A stretch of DNA of 64,000 nucleotides from positions 186,001-250,000 of the forward strand of contig JANFOE010000191.1 of the NCBI GenBank assembly GCA_025667525.1. The letters are read 5' to 3'. Below the pieces are notes generated by a model. It searched no databases. It was not told the origin of the DNA and saw only the letters and a list, made by a program, of their open reading frames with translations. Position 1 is the stretch's first letter. Every line of letters starts with the position of its first letter. Of the stretch, positions 14,501 through 27,000 are shown one piece after another. Source of the stretch: Glebionis coronaria (Eukaryota > Streptophyta > Magnoliopsida > Asterales > Asteraceae). A program made the translations under genes and the position numbers.

Positions 14501-14803
14501 GCTTACAAAGTAAGCATTTAGCACAAGTGTTGCTAGTTGCATAAGAACTTGACACCTAAGGGTGTTGGTGAGTATTTGGCCGCCCCATGTGTGCTAGTGG
14601 GGTGGGACAATGTATTTTGTCCCATCTCACTAGTTTACGGGTATTCCCCGATTCTAGTTTCCTCGATTTGCGTGCCCTCGGGTCGTTTTACAAAAAGCGT
14701 TTTTATAAATTATGAATCAACGTCACAAAACGAATCCAATAAAAATTGTCTCATCAAAAACGGAGTTCGAAAACGTAAATACGTAATCCTAGGGTTTCCG
14801 GTT
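11584..14803 (-). repeat. Element B 5' LTR, truncated at its outer end
   Basis: Nearly identical to 2463-5677 base for base, including the same tandem duplication, but the match stops at CCGGTT (14798-14803), where H RT sequence begins. The outermost ~330 bp present in the left copy (5678-6006) are absent. The junction carries a GTT that fits both partners, the usual mark of a microhomology deletion. Confidence 0.85.
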
Positions 14804-15413
14804 AGCCCCGTGCATTGTGTTCCAAAGAAAGGAGGAATGACGGTTGTTACTAATGAGGATAATGAATTGATTCCTACTAGACTTGTGACCGGTTGGCGTG
14901 TTTGTATTGATTATAGGAAACTTAATTATGCCACTGGGAAGGATCATTTTCCATTACCTTTTATGGATCAAATGTTAGAGAGACTAGCGGGGAATGAATT
15001 CTATTGCTTTTTGGATAGATTTTCCGGCTATTTCCAAATCCCCATTGACCCTCGTGATCAAGAAAAGACCACATTCACTTGTCCTTATGGAACATTGGCC
15101 TATAGTCGCATGCCTTTTGGACTATGCAATGCTCCGGGGACGTTCCAAAGGTGTATGATGGCCATTTTCCATGATATGATCGAGAAAACCATGGAAGTCT
15201 TCATGGATGACTTTCCGGTTTTTAGGGATTCTTTCACTTCATGTCTCTCTAACATTGAAAGAATGTTGCAACGTTGTGAGGAAACGAATCTTGTGCTTAA
15301 TTATGAAAAATGTCACTTCATGTGCAAAGAGGGAATTGTGTTAGGACATAAGATCTCTAAGGCCGGTATTGAGGTTGATAGGGCTAAAATCGACGTGATT
15401 GCCAAATTGCCTC
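14804..15413 (+). pseudogene. Reverse transcriptase fragment of element H
   Basis: Copies retrotransposon RNA into DNA in the intact family. The frame gives SPVHCVPKKGG, then GWRVCIDYRKLN, then FPLPFMDQMLERLAG, a YFQIPIDP block, MPFGLCNAP and the catalytic FMDD (15200-15211), ending at DVIAKLP. The N-terminal ~100 residues of a normal Athila RT, plus the link to the protease, are missing: they were removed with the end of element B. A frame open from 14537 reads through B LTR into RT, but that fusion is accidental. The fragment ends at the TSD of element A and continues at 35058. One change is visible in a conserved spot: FLDRFSGY where the family normally has FLDGFSGY. Confidence 0.88.
15409..15413. 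other. Left target-site duplication of element A (GCCTC)
   Basis: GCCTC immediately precedes TGTGATAATC and is repeated directly after the other LTR at 35058-35062. Removing A plus one copy restores the H reading frame across the RT. Confidence 0.93.
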
Positions 15414-18400
15414 TGTGATAATCTGTCAGTTTATGGTTGATATTTTATTCTCGAATATTATTTAAAAACAATATTTTAATGTTACAATATGAACTCACTT
15501 ATTTTTGGGAAGAAATTTGGATTTACGTCTTGGAGTAGCATCGACTACGTCTAAACCGGAGGATTCAACGTTACGTGCTTACGTTTACATACACCGTCTT
15601 TGGTGGCAGTCCGACATTTCAGAAAATAAATTTGTCCATGAATATTATTTTGGAGTTTTAAATTTGTGTTGGTTCATAAACTCACAAATTTACGAGAAAA
15701 GACTAGGACTTACGATTTTATTTTAACGTCCTTTACGACTAAACCGGAAACCTTAGGATTTCGTATTTACGTTTTTGAACTCCGTTTTTGATGAGACAAT
15801 TTTTATTGGATTCGTTTTGTGTCGTTGATTCATAATTTATAAAAACGTTTTTCGTGAAACGACCCGAGGGCACGCAAATCGAGGAAACTAGAATCGAGGA
15901 ATACCCGTAAATTAGTGAGGTGGGACAAAATACATTATCCCACCCCACTAATACACATGGGATGGCACAACATGACACCACATCAAAGATGTGGCATCAT
16001 GCTAACTTGTAGCTTACAAGTGTAAGCACTAGCTTAACACTTAAGCTAGTTTCTTCCACTCATCCCACAAAAACAACTAGCTACTCATAACCACCATTTT
16101 CACTCATGCAAACCACTCTCATCCTCCCATTTATCTCTCAAAAATTCGTCCTACTCTCACCATAAATAACCCATTTGATCTTGATTTAACCATGAAATAA
16201 TATGTTATTCACACATATGATGAAAAACACATTGAAGTTATGAAGATTGGAGGTGATCTTAATATGTAAAAAAGAGTTTTCAAGGGAGTTTGGGGCTGAT
16301 TTCTCAAGGAGTTTTCATGAAGAACAAGGGCTGATTTTTTGAGGAATCTACAAATACTTGGTGATCCTAGAAGTGGTGTTGATATCTCATAAGATTGGTT
16401 ACCCAAAACCATGTCTTGTTCATCCAAAAGCTCATCATTTCATCATCATGGTGGTATAAAGATTGTTCTCCTCATCCTCTTGTTATTTTGATTATGTAAT
16501 CATGTATTTTCTTTCCTATTGTATATGTATATGATGATTATATGATGATAAAAGTGTTATGTGGGGATTTGGTGTTGATAAACATGATTAAAAAGGTGAA
16601 AAACCATAAGAAACAAGGTTAAAATCTTGGTTAAATTTGTTGGCTGTATAAAACAGTAAAGAAACAGGTCATGGACTGATAAAATGATGAAGTAGAATCC
16701 ATTTACAGTAAACTATATGTCTTTTACACATGTGATAGTTGGCCATGCAATGGAATCATTGTAATGAGTGAGATATGATCAAAACAAGTTTAGGGTATAA
16801 ATATGAGGTTACTGTTTTGGACGATTTTTAGAAAATACTTAAAGGATGATTCAACAGTAGCTATAGAAGAGTTAAATGGAGCACATATTATGTAGTTTAT
16901 GTGATAAAAATTTGAGCTTCTATCTCGATATAGAACTCAAGATATGGCAGTTTTGGTGAAAGTGAAGATAAAAATCAGATTTTTGGAATTAATGGTTATT
17001 ATTATTATATAAGCACTCACATTTTAATGTATAAAATGTAAAAATAAAAACCCACTAACTTATAAAACTTATTTATATAAATATATAAAAGGTTAATTAG
17101 ATGGATAAGTTATATAAATGGTAATGAAATAATATTTATAAGTCATAAAAACTATAAACTTGATTTTTACGACTTTTTCGGCTATCGCCGTAAAATTAAC
17201 GTTTTCCGCCAAATAAAACTTAGACGACCAAACCCGTCTAATGTAAAGTTTATAAAAGTCATATACTGATATATAAGTATCTAATACAAGTAAAAACCGA
17301 TAGAACCCGAACTATAAGAAATACGGACATTTACGAGCTAATTAAGCATATTGGACTAATAATTGGACTAAATAAGATAAAAACTTGTAAAAAGAACTTA
17401 TTGGGCTTAACCCATTTGGGCCCAACATGGAAAGCATACATACTGATAATATAGGTATAAAAGGGATTAAAACAAGTTAAAGAACTTATAATAAGTTTAT
17501 TGGACTTAAAACACGAAAATAGGTGAAACTAGTAAACTAGTATAAAAGTTATCGACATATAACACAAAAATGAGTAAATGAGGATATGTAAACCCACTTG
17601 ATCATCATATATATAAAATCATCATATGTATACATAATTGTTACTTTCATAAAGTCATTGGACATGAGTCTAAGACGAGTATTATTTGTCTAGGTCTCCG
17701 TGATTGAAGCACGTACCGTACATCCGAATTACCGATAACCCGCCTTCCCACATCATCGTGAGTTCATAGCCTCACACTCTTTTAAATGTTTTTATAAATG
17801 TTTTATAAAACCGCGAGGGAGATAACATGTTAGTTTTTATAAAATAGGACACCATTTGTCTTGATTGTTTGTTTATTGATTTGGACCCGAATGATTGAAT
17901 GACCCGATTGTATGACCCGATAAATGATTAAAGGACCCGATAGATGAAATTAAATGGATTATTAAAGTTAGGTTATGTCACTAAAAGTCCCATTAGCATG
18001 AATTATGAACTACCGGGAGTTGGTAGACGCTTATGCATTTAATAGTACTATTTGGGGACGATCACCCCAGTTCGCGCCTTGACGGTTGATCCCCGTCGTG
18101 CCACATTGATTGGTAAGCGAATTTATGTATGAGAAGATTTCCATAGCGTGACCTTTGTGACGACACGCTACTTTAGATGGGTAAAATTTGGTATCGGGTT
18201 AGCTACCCGTTGTTGGTTTAGTAAGGTAACAATGTCATGCGGCTTATAATAATCCAATCACCGAAATACTAATACACGCTCTGAATTACGATGTATTGCC
18301 TGACTAGCAATACAGGGTCATACTATTGATATTATGTTCGTGTTTTGGTTTTCATAACCATATTCATATAACGGTTTTTATTTTCATACAACGTTATAAG

Positions 18401-18904
18401 ACGTATTGTATGATATTTTTGCGACATTGGCTCGTATAATGATTTTTAAGGCAAATGCCTATATTATGATTTTGATGAAGATTTGTATAAAATGACTGGC
18501 TATTTTATGGCCTATTAAAATGATTTGTACAAAATGATTTTCAGTAATAATTTTATACTGATATTATATTGATGGATTTTATTTAACTCTATGAATTCAC
18601 TCGTCGTTATCGCTGACCTTTTCTTTTAACATGTTTTATCTCAGGTACTTGAAGGTAATTCTCGGGAAGACGACAAGAATTCATGGCCCGCACTTAAACA
18701 ATATTTTCCATTCAAATATTTTGTAAAACTTTGTATGAAATGTCATGACTTGGGACCGATGTAACTTTGATATTTATGAATGGAAATGCTTTATTAATAA
18801 ACGACGCGATTTTTATGCGTTGTCTATGATGTGAGTAATGTGCTATCCCGTAACACCAACTAGTCTTCCGCTGTATTGAGTTGTATAAATTTGGGGGTGT
18901 TACA
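15414..18904 (+). repeat. Element A 5' LTR (3.5 kb)
   Basis: Starts TGTGATAATCTG and ends GGGGGTGTTACA. It is matched by 31860-35057, except that the 3' copy lacks about 290 bp (corresponding to about 15645-15935). The first ~230 bp differ noticeably from the 3' copy, while the remaining 2.9 kb are almost identical. No coding content is supported. Confidence 0.92.
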
Positions 18905-21900
18905 GTTTGGCATCAGAGCTCTCGTCATAGAGAACGAAAGATTTTTAAAACCAAGGTTTTGAATAAAACATTTCAAAATCTTTTAACTATAAACATTTTT
19001 CTAAAAATGTCTAAAAATCTTTTGACTATAACGGTGCCGAATAATTCCCGAGTTACCGACAAGGCCAAGACTGAGAAGTGTTATTTTAATATATATATAT
19101 ATATATAACTTGGATTATATATATATATGATGTAATTTTATTACATGATTGTTTGATGATTATTTTGATTTTTATACGAGGTATTTATACGACGTAGATT
19201 GTCACAATGTACCCTAAATCTCCTAGTAAATTAATCGAAGCTATTCTCGTAGGAATTCTAGCTATCCTAGATCTAAACCAAGTTGTGGATATTTATGATC
19301 CTAACAAATGGTTGATATTCGTAGAAATGTAGATATTAGTTGATTGTGACATTGAAGAAGAATTGGAGAAATTAAAACTGATATCGATGTCATGACGATC
19401 TTTTCTTATAGAGTGGAGTTTGACAAAACGTTACCACCTAGAAAGATGTCATCTGAGTCGTTGTCACCCAATTCTTAAATTTGAAATCGAAAGGGTGAAT
19501 GTTGCACTTGAGGCTGTCATTGGAACCGTTACCCAAAAGCCTCATGCCACTAATACCTTTCCGAGAAGTCTAGTTGAATGATCAAGTCATTTTATATTAA
19601 TGACTCATTTGATAATTGTTGTTGTAAGAGATATAGGATTGGAAATTAAGTGTTGTTCATATCGAGCTTTTATTGCCTATTAAGGCATAAGAATAAGATT
19701 GAAAGTATTGGAAAATGAGGTAGGATATCGAATTGAGTATAAAATTGGTTAAAATTTGAATAAAGTAAAATTTAACCCGTATGGAATATGAGATTGTTAA
19801 TAGAAGTCGTTAAGTCCTGGGATTGAATTATAAGGTTTTGATTGATTGATATTTCGTGTTAAGGGTTGTTCCTAGACCATTGTCCACTAACGAGGATGCC
19901 CAGTGTCCAAGAAATAAATTGAAGAAATCTTCTTCTGAATTGAGACCGATGGATCTTCTAGGACATGTGGAACACCAAATGACTCTTGTAGATTAGTATT
20001 CATTGTGGTATCTTTTAAGAATCCCTAACTTAACTGAGATATCAGTTGGTAGGATGAGTTCTGAGAATTGTATGACACAGTGACACGTAATGTGTTACGG
20101 TACAATTTTGACTTGTTTGTGATTAACGAAAAAGACTACCTTTGATTGCTAAATTCTACATGTATCGATGATATCTATCTTTTATTGCTTCATCCTAATG
20201 CTCACATTAGTGATGCAACCATTGAGCAAGTACTCATCTTGAATTAAGTTACGTTGTGGATTATTCTTTTGAGTGCCATCGAGATCATGAACCTCATGAT
20301 TAATTGGATAAGCTCATTTCCTATCATATTGTAGTTAGTTCTTGGTGAACAAGCTTTCATCACTCTTTTGCAGATCACTCATTGTTTTTATAAGTTAAAA
20401 CAGTATTCCTTGAGAAAAGTTGAATTCTCATCGCCAAAAGGATTATTCAAAATGAGATTTGTAAATAATCACTATCGAAATGAAGTTGTTTATAAAACAC
20501 CTTGGAAAGCTTAATTGTTTTCATAACAAAGAAAATCTTTGTAAATTTATTTTTGATTCTTATTTAAGAATTAAGAATGAAAATGTTTTTATTATAAACA
20601 TGATGATAAAAATTTTGACGAACTGAGTATTGCATCGTTAATCTTGAAATTGTATATAGTTGCGCGCCTACATACAATTTGGAATGGACCATGCAAGGCT
20701 GATTAGTAGTCACCATAAAACTAATGAATAAACACTACATTTTCTTTGAAGATTGTGAAAGATTAAATTATATGAGATCTGCAAGAAGTGAAAAATAGGG
20801 ATATAATGTTAGGGACACCTACATATGTGCCTATAGCATCTATTCTTCTGAGTTGAATTTACTCATCTGTGGAAATTGTCTTATTTAACAATTGACAATT
20901 CTTTCTTGTCCAATTCTCCCGTAGTGAGATTCTTAGGAAAAGTATCTGATTACCGAGTGTTGATACCCGACTGGATGTATTGACGTTCTTATCATTACTT
21001 TTGATTTGATTTCATTTGAATGACCTGGGTAACGATCCGAGGAGCTTTCGAATGCGTACCCAAATTATGAAAACATGGAATATATTCATATTCGTTAAGT
21101 GTTTTCGTCTGTATCTGATTTGAAATTCTCTCGCATAGATTTTGCGTTGACCTTACTCTTTTAAGGTTAGTTATGTCTCCTGATATCCTTGAATTTGTGA
21201 AGGATTATGAGTTATTATTAGTCTTTTGAGAAGTTCACAACTTATCAACGACAATGAAACTGGAAAGTTGGAAATGCCAGTAGAATGGATTGATTGATTA
21301 TGACATGACGACATTGTCTTAATTGATGGGAACTCGAGTAGAATTCCCTAAATGATAAGATGTTGATTATCAAAAGTGATCTAAATAATTCTTGATGGAT
21401 GACCATATCCTGTATTTAGACTTGAAATTATATTGTGAATGATTGTGAATTAGTCATAGATATTATAATCTAGAAGAACCTAATATGAATTTATTAAAAG
21501 ATGTTTATCTTATCTGAAACTTTAGGAGGTATTTGTTGGTGAATTACCTAGACTTTCGACATTGAGGCAAGCTGAAATTGGTATTGATTATACTCCCGGT
21601 GCTGCATCTGTGGCGTGTCCACTGTACGTCAGCACCATCTAAATTAAAGGAATTACCGTACAACTAAGAGAGTTGTCGGAGAAAGATATTTTTATACCAA
21701 GCCTGTCATTATGAAGAGCTATGGTGTTATCATTCCTTATATTTATATATTACTATAAACTGAGTAAATTGACAATCGAAAACAATATCCATAACTCGAA
21801 ATGGAAGATTTGTTCGATCATTTACAAGGTTTTTGATCCTCAGCATGGTTATCATCAACTTCGCATCTGCGAAAAAGATTATGTATTCCAATCACTACAT

Positions 21901-22995
21901 CCGGTACTTGTAATGAACATTACGAGTTTCACGTGGTGACGTTTGGATTGACTAATACACATGTAGCAATCATAAATTTGGTGAATCACGTGTGTAGGCT
22001 GTAATTTGATAAATTCATGCTTGTGATCATTAAAGACCATTTATTTGTTTATAAGAATAAGAATGAGTTAATAATTATTTATAGATTGCCCTGAATTGGC
22101 CGAACGATAAAAACCTGTATCTTAAATATTTAACATGTGATTAAAGACTAAATCCTTTATATTAATTGACCGTGTGAGTAATAGATAATGGAATCTATAT
22201 TGACTCTTCAAAAAAATTAAGAGCCCTTTTAAGACTTTGAGTTATACTAAAAAGAAAATGGAAATATGTTTTGACGAATGTTTTAACAAAGGATTTTAAA
22301 GGGATTATTCCCTTATACACAAACCATTTAACTAAACCTCTGTTTTGGGGTAAATGTTTGTGTATACTTCTAGACAACCTAAGAAGAATTAAGGAAACTA
22401 TATAACTTATTACTTGAAATTCAAAACGACAATTTTTGCTTTTCAAACTAAGAAAACTTTGACCAAAGTATAAACAAAGGTTTTTCGAACATTTACGAAT
22501 CTTATTAAATATTTTCGATAAATCAACAAAAATATGATTAATTAAATTCAAATTTATTTTTAACATTTTATATAATTGGTCGAACTAAGAAATTTAAACT
22601 TTTAACGTTTACGTTTCATAAAAATTAAATAATTATTGTTAATTTACATATAATAATTATCGACGCTTTAGACGCCGGATTGAGAAAAACTGATAAAAAC
22701 AATAGTTGAGATAGAATTAAAACTTAGAAAATATGAAGAAAGGTGAACGTAATTACTTACATATTATATAGAAAGTATAAAGATTCAATTAAGATATATT
22801 TCTTAATAATGATTGTGCAAACTAAATTGCCGAATAATATAAAAATAAACGATGTTTGTAAAAAGGATAATATAGATAATAAATGGAGTTCGCGTCTAAT
22901 GTGAACCATTAAAATTGAGAAGCCAATAGCGTTAAATGTTTTAAAGGCCACTTGTGGTTGCCTAAATATGGAGATTTTAAATATGGAGATTTGAG
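18905..22995 (+). pseudogene. Degenerate gag-protease-RT interior of element A
   Basis: Gag-like text begins near 19206 (MYPKSPSKLIEA, then LAILDLNQ) but soon meets stops. RT is recognisable at about 21840-22080: QHGYHQLRI, a HYEFHVVTFGLTN block, then NHVCRL, a TAA stop at 22002-22004, and FDKF. Element B holds the same stop in the same place. The section runs parallel to the complement of 7320-11583 in B. At about 22965-22995 a short AAATATGGAGATTT tandem duplication marks the junction with nested element E, after which the A sequence resumes at 30640. About 23 bp of the family sequence are lost at the junction. Confidence 0.72.
18908..18919 (+). promoter_or_regulatory. Primer binding site of element A
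   Basis: TGGCATCAGAGC, three bases after the LTR; one mismatch from the 12-base initiator-Met tRNA complement. Confidence 0.82.
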
Positions 22996-24086
22996 GGGGC
23001 AAAGTTGACAACTTGTCAAACTTGTGGAAAAATTTGACCTAGTCAAACCTTCCCCCCCGTTTCACTACTCACATTCACTGTTTCTGTTTATTCTTGCCGC
23101 CAGTGACATACCTTCCACACAAACTCACAAACCAATCAATCATCTGAAATCAATACATCTTCTAGATCCGATCTTCACAAAAGGTATCAAATCGGCTTAA
23201 TTCTTCATTAACACCAAGTTAATTAACTGCTTAAATTGGAAAATCAAAACGAATCAATTTACTGTTTAAATTAGGGTTAATTATTTGGGGGTTTTGCCTG
23301 GGAATGATTCGGAATAGGTTTAAATGCATAAATTTGGCCTTTGGAACACTTGAATCAATCGATTGCATGCCCAATTAGAAAAAACGTCACTGTTTGTAAT
23401 TTTCCGAATAGAACAGTTTTTTCCGCATAGGGTAAACTTTCCGCATAGGAAAAAGTTCCGCATAGGGTAAATTTTCCGCATAAAGCAAAAGTTCCGCATA
23501 GGGCAAAAATTCCGCATAGAGCAAAAATTCCGCATAAGGAAAAGTTCCGCATAGGGCAAAAATTCCGAATAGGGGAAAACTTCCGAATAGGGCAAATGTT
23601 CCGAATAGGGCAAATGTTCCGAATAGGGATAAAGTTCCGAATAGGGATAATGTTCCGAATAGGGATAAATGTTCCGAATAGGGATAAAGTTCCGAATAGG
23701 AAAATGTTCCGAATAGGAAAATGTTCCGAATAGGAAAATGTTCCGAATAGGATAATGTTCCGAATAGATGTTCCGAATAAGGACTTTTTCCGCATGACCC
23801 AAATGTTCCGCATGGGGAATTTATTCCGCATAAGGTCAAAAGTTCCGAATTGCCTTTTTATTATTCAGAATAGGAATGTTTTCCGCATAAGGCTATATGT
23901 TCCGAATAGGACTTATATTCAGCATAGGACTATTATTCCGAATTGAGTGAATATTCCGAATAGAAGATGTTTGAATGATTTCAAAGCTTAAGGGATTATG
24001 TCATATGTACAATGCTTAGGTTTAAAGTCATAATGATATTTATACTTGTTTGTATCAACCTTTGTGTTTTATCTTAAGCAGAAACG
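22996..24086 (+). other. Leader of the E ORF with a probable 5'UTR intron
   Basis: A pyrimidine-rich leader (23040-23180) is followed by a good donor (AAG/GTATCA at 23183/23184). A T-rich stretch and acceptor (TTAAGCAG, exon from 24082) lie five bases before the ATG at 24087. Removing 23184-24081 would join leader to start codon. Splicing is inferred from sequence only. Confidence 0.4.
23402..23965 (+). repeat. TTCCGAATAGG minisatellite
   Basis: About thirty irregular units of roughly 16-20 bp, each carrying TTCCGAATAGG or TTCCGCATAGG followed by a short A-rich spacer. The CGCA version dominates the left third and the CGAA version the middle. All three minus-strand frames stay open because the unit contains no stop, so the open frames there are artefacts. 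It lies inside the probable intron upstream of the E ORF. Confidence 0.9.
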
Positions 24087-27000
24087 ATGACTAACCCTAC
24101 CGTACAACAACTACAAGACAACAGAGCCGCCGCCATTGCTGAAGCCAAGACTCTTAAGTTTGTTCCAAACAACTACCGTCTGAAGGAGGTATCTCACTCT
24201 ACCCATAATGGCTTTAAGGTAGCTACAGCCATGCTTGATAAATCTCACTTCAAGTATGCGCTAAGGAGAAGTGCTTCGGTGCCCTATGACTACCTTTATG
24301 AGTTCTGGGCTACCAAAGAGAGGACGTCGAACAAGATCACTTTTTCCTTGGACAACAAGCAGCAGACGCTTACTGTGTCAGACTTCAGGAAGATCTTTGG
24401 CTTTCGACCGATTCTCAAAGGTCTAGCAGCATACTCTCCCAACCCAACCAAGGACCAGATGATGGAGATGTTCACTGCTATTGGATGTCTTGACATTCGA
24501 ACCCCGTCTGAGTTTACTACTGCCAAAATTGGTCAACCATGGAAAGCTATCTTTGGGATCCTTAGCCGATGCTTGACACCCAAGACAACTGGGTATGATG
24601 CTGTTCGTCCACCGATCATCAAAATGTTTTATGGTATGTTCAAAGGTATGGGTATTGATTATGCATCACTGCTGTGGGAGGAGTTTACTTTTCAACTCTT
24701 CACTAACACTAAGGGTAAAATCAAAACTTACCAGTACCCTAGGTTTATTAAGTTGATCATACATTACTTTATGGAAAACGATACATCCATTAACAAGCTT
24801 GCAGGTAGTCGTCACCACATGATAGATGATGATGATTTGGTAGACTTAAGGCAGGAGACTCATTCGAATACGGTTATTCCTGGTCCCATTCCCAGTCATC
24901 TGCTGACCGATGAGATTATTGCATCCGATGACTACACGAACTTGCTCGCGGAAATTGAGAAACAACGAGCAAGCCTTCTAGCAGGTGAAGACTCATCCAC
25001 CACGGTTAAAAGCAAAGGTAAAAGGAAGCAAGCAGATTTACCTGAGCCCAAAACCAAGAAGAAGAAGACAGAGGGTAAAAAGGGAAAGGGTAAGGATTTG
25101 ATGCGTCTACGTGATGAAGCAGATATTGCTGATCCTGATCTTGAGAAAACCGAGAAACAAATGATGAAAACAGCCATTAAAAGGAGCAGAAAAGATACTG
25201 GTGGTAGTGGTTCAGGTGTAAGAATAGACGTTGAGGATGAGTATATTGAACCTCATGATGTTGATGAGTTTGGGTCACCTGAAAATTATTCCACTTCGAA
25301 GGAGCAATCAATCCCTGTTTCTACACCACCTCCTCCACCTACTCAACCTTTAACAACTCAACCTCCACCAACTCAACCCTTACCAACCAAACAGGTTTCT
25401 ACACCACTTCCTCCACCACCACCAAAGCCCATCCTTAGCACCGCAGTCACAACCGAGCCTATTCCATCAACATCTACAACATCTGCAACATCTGCAATGG
25501 CAGCAATAGTGTTGGGCGAGATGTTGGATAAACATGTGGATGCTCACAAGAGAGAAATGAATGAACTTCGCCAAGAGTTAAATAAAAGAGCTCAAAGTGA
25601 AGAAGCATCAAGGAAAGCTCAAGAAGAGTTGATTGCCAAGTTCGCTGCAGACATGGAAGCTACACGTAAAGCTCATGCAGAGGAACTTGCTCAGGTAAAA
25701 AGGGATGAAGCTAATAGGCATAAAGCACGAATTGCAAGACTTAAAGCTATTAAGGATGACCTTAAAGAGCAAAACGACGCTCTTGAAGCTACTATTGAGC
25801 AGAAAGTAAAAGACTCAGTTGAATCCTTAATGCCTAAACTGCGTGATGACTTGAAGACGCTTGCTGCTGATAACTTGATGATCAAGTCATCCAATCCTTC
25901 AGAAGCCGCCTACAAGATCGCATATGACTTGACGGATTTTGAACTGAAGAAGATCCTTAAGGCTCGAATGAAGGAACTTGGTTCGTTTGATAAATCAAGG
26001 AAACAACGAGCTCTCTTCAAATCCCTGAATGACGCTATCATGGAGGATGATAGGTTGTTCAAGACGTTTGGAAGTGTGGTACCCTACCACATTCTCCCTG
26101 AAGAAGAACGGGAAGAGAGTGAGGAAGACGAGGGTACTGGTGGAGAGGAGGAAGAAGAAGAAGAAGAAGATAAGAACGAGGAGGAGGATGAGGATGAGAA
26201 TAATGATGAGGATGATGAGAATGATGAGGATGATGATAATGATAAGGATGATGAAGATGATGATGAGGATGATGAGGATGATGATGATGAGGATGGAGAT
26301 GATGATAATGATGGTAATGATGGTGGTGATGGTCACCAGGAGAGTGTTAAGGGGAGCAATGCGGACAAAGGTGAACAGAGTGAGAAAGGGGATAAAGGCG
26401 CCAGCTCAAAGAAAGTGGTTAAGTCTGGCACCAAGTCAAAGAAGGATGCAGCACCAAAGGAGAAGTCTACATCCACGGAATCCAGACGATCGAAGTGGCG
26501 CCATGACGTGAATGCCACTACAGGGTCATCTATTCCTGGTACATTTATCCATAAATCAATACCTGTTACCACTAACCCCGTTAGTTCTTGTGTTGTTACT
26601 CCTGTGATTGCAGAATCGGTTACAGAACCAGAAGCTGCTCAACACTCACCCATCCATGACACTGCTGAAATGCCTGAATCTGAAGCAGATGTTCACATCT
26701 CGACTCCTCTGCAACAAAACCCACAATCCACTGTTCCTGAACCAAGCACAAGGAACTGGGAGGACACGTTGGAAATCGACGAGACTGCTCCACCACAGGC
26801 TTGGATCATGGCAGCGGCGCAGTATGATCCGATCACCGACGCCGACAAAGATGTCTTGTACCTTCGTATCCGAAGTCCGATTGACTTATGTGCATTTCTT
26901 GCTCATGAGTATAAGACTTCGGTTACTCCATCATTGGTGAAGAAAGTACTGAAGGATAAAAGACTTCGCGCCAAAACCCGGTTGCCCCAAATGGAGTTCG

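Larger units (their letters stand above)
2463..14803 (-). mobile_element. Element B: Tekay/Del-type chromovirus, minus strand, right end deleted
   Basis: Two copies of one long repeat in the same orientation (2463-6006 and 11584-14803) flank a 5.6 kb interior. Read on the minus strand, an LTR ending GGGGGTGTTACA is followed by an initiator-Met type primer site, then degenerate gag, RT, integrase and a PPT before the second LTR starting TGTGACAATCC. It sits inside H immediately after the protease domain; the left flank is GAGTG (2458-2462). No matching TSD is present on the right because the outer part of the right LTR is missing. The LTRs agree closely where compared by eye, so the insertion is relatively recent. 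Confidence 0.85.

Noticed and set aside
14537..15418. A 293-codon ORF beginning in LTR sequence
   Set aside because: The first ~89 codons are element B LTR; only the part from 14804 is RT. The fusion comes from a deletion, not a gene.
23320..23839. Three overlapping minus-strand ORFs of 150-160 codons with repeated peptides
   Set aside because: They are the stop-free complement of the TTCCGAATAGG minisatellite; all three frames are open for the same trivial reason.
23402..23965. CRISPR-like array
   Set aside because: Short irregular units without unique spacers in plant DNA; a minisatellite.
25995..26511. ORFs of Ile-rich and Met/Arg-rich protein overlapping the acidic region of the E ORF
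   Set aside because: Frame shadows of GAT/GAG/GAA codon runs.
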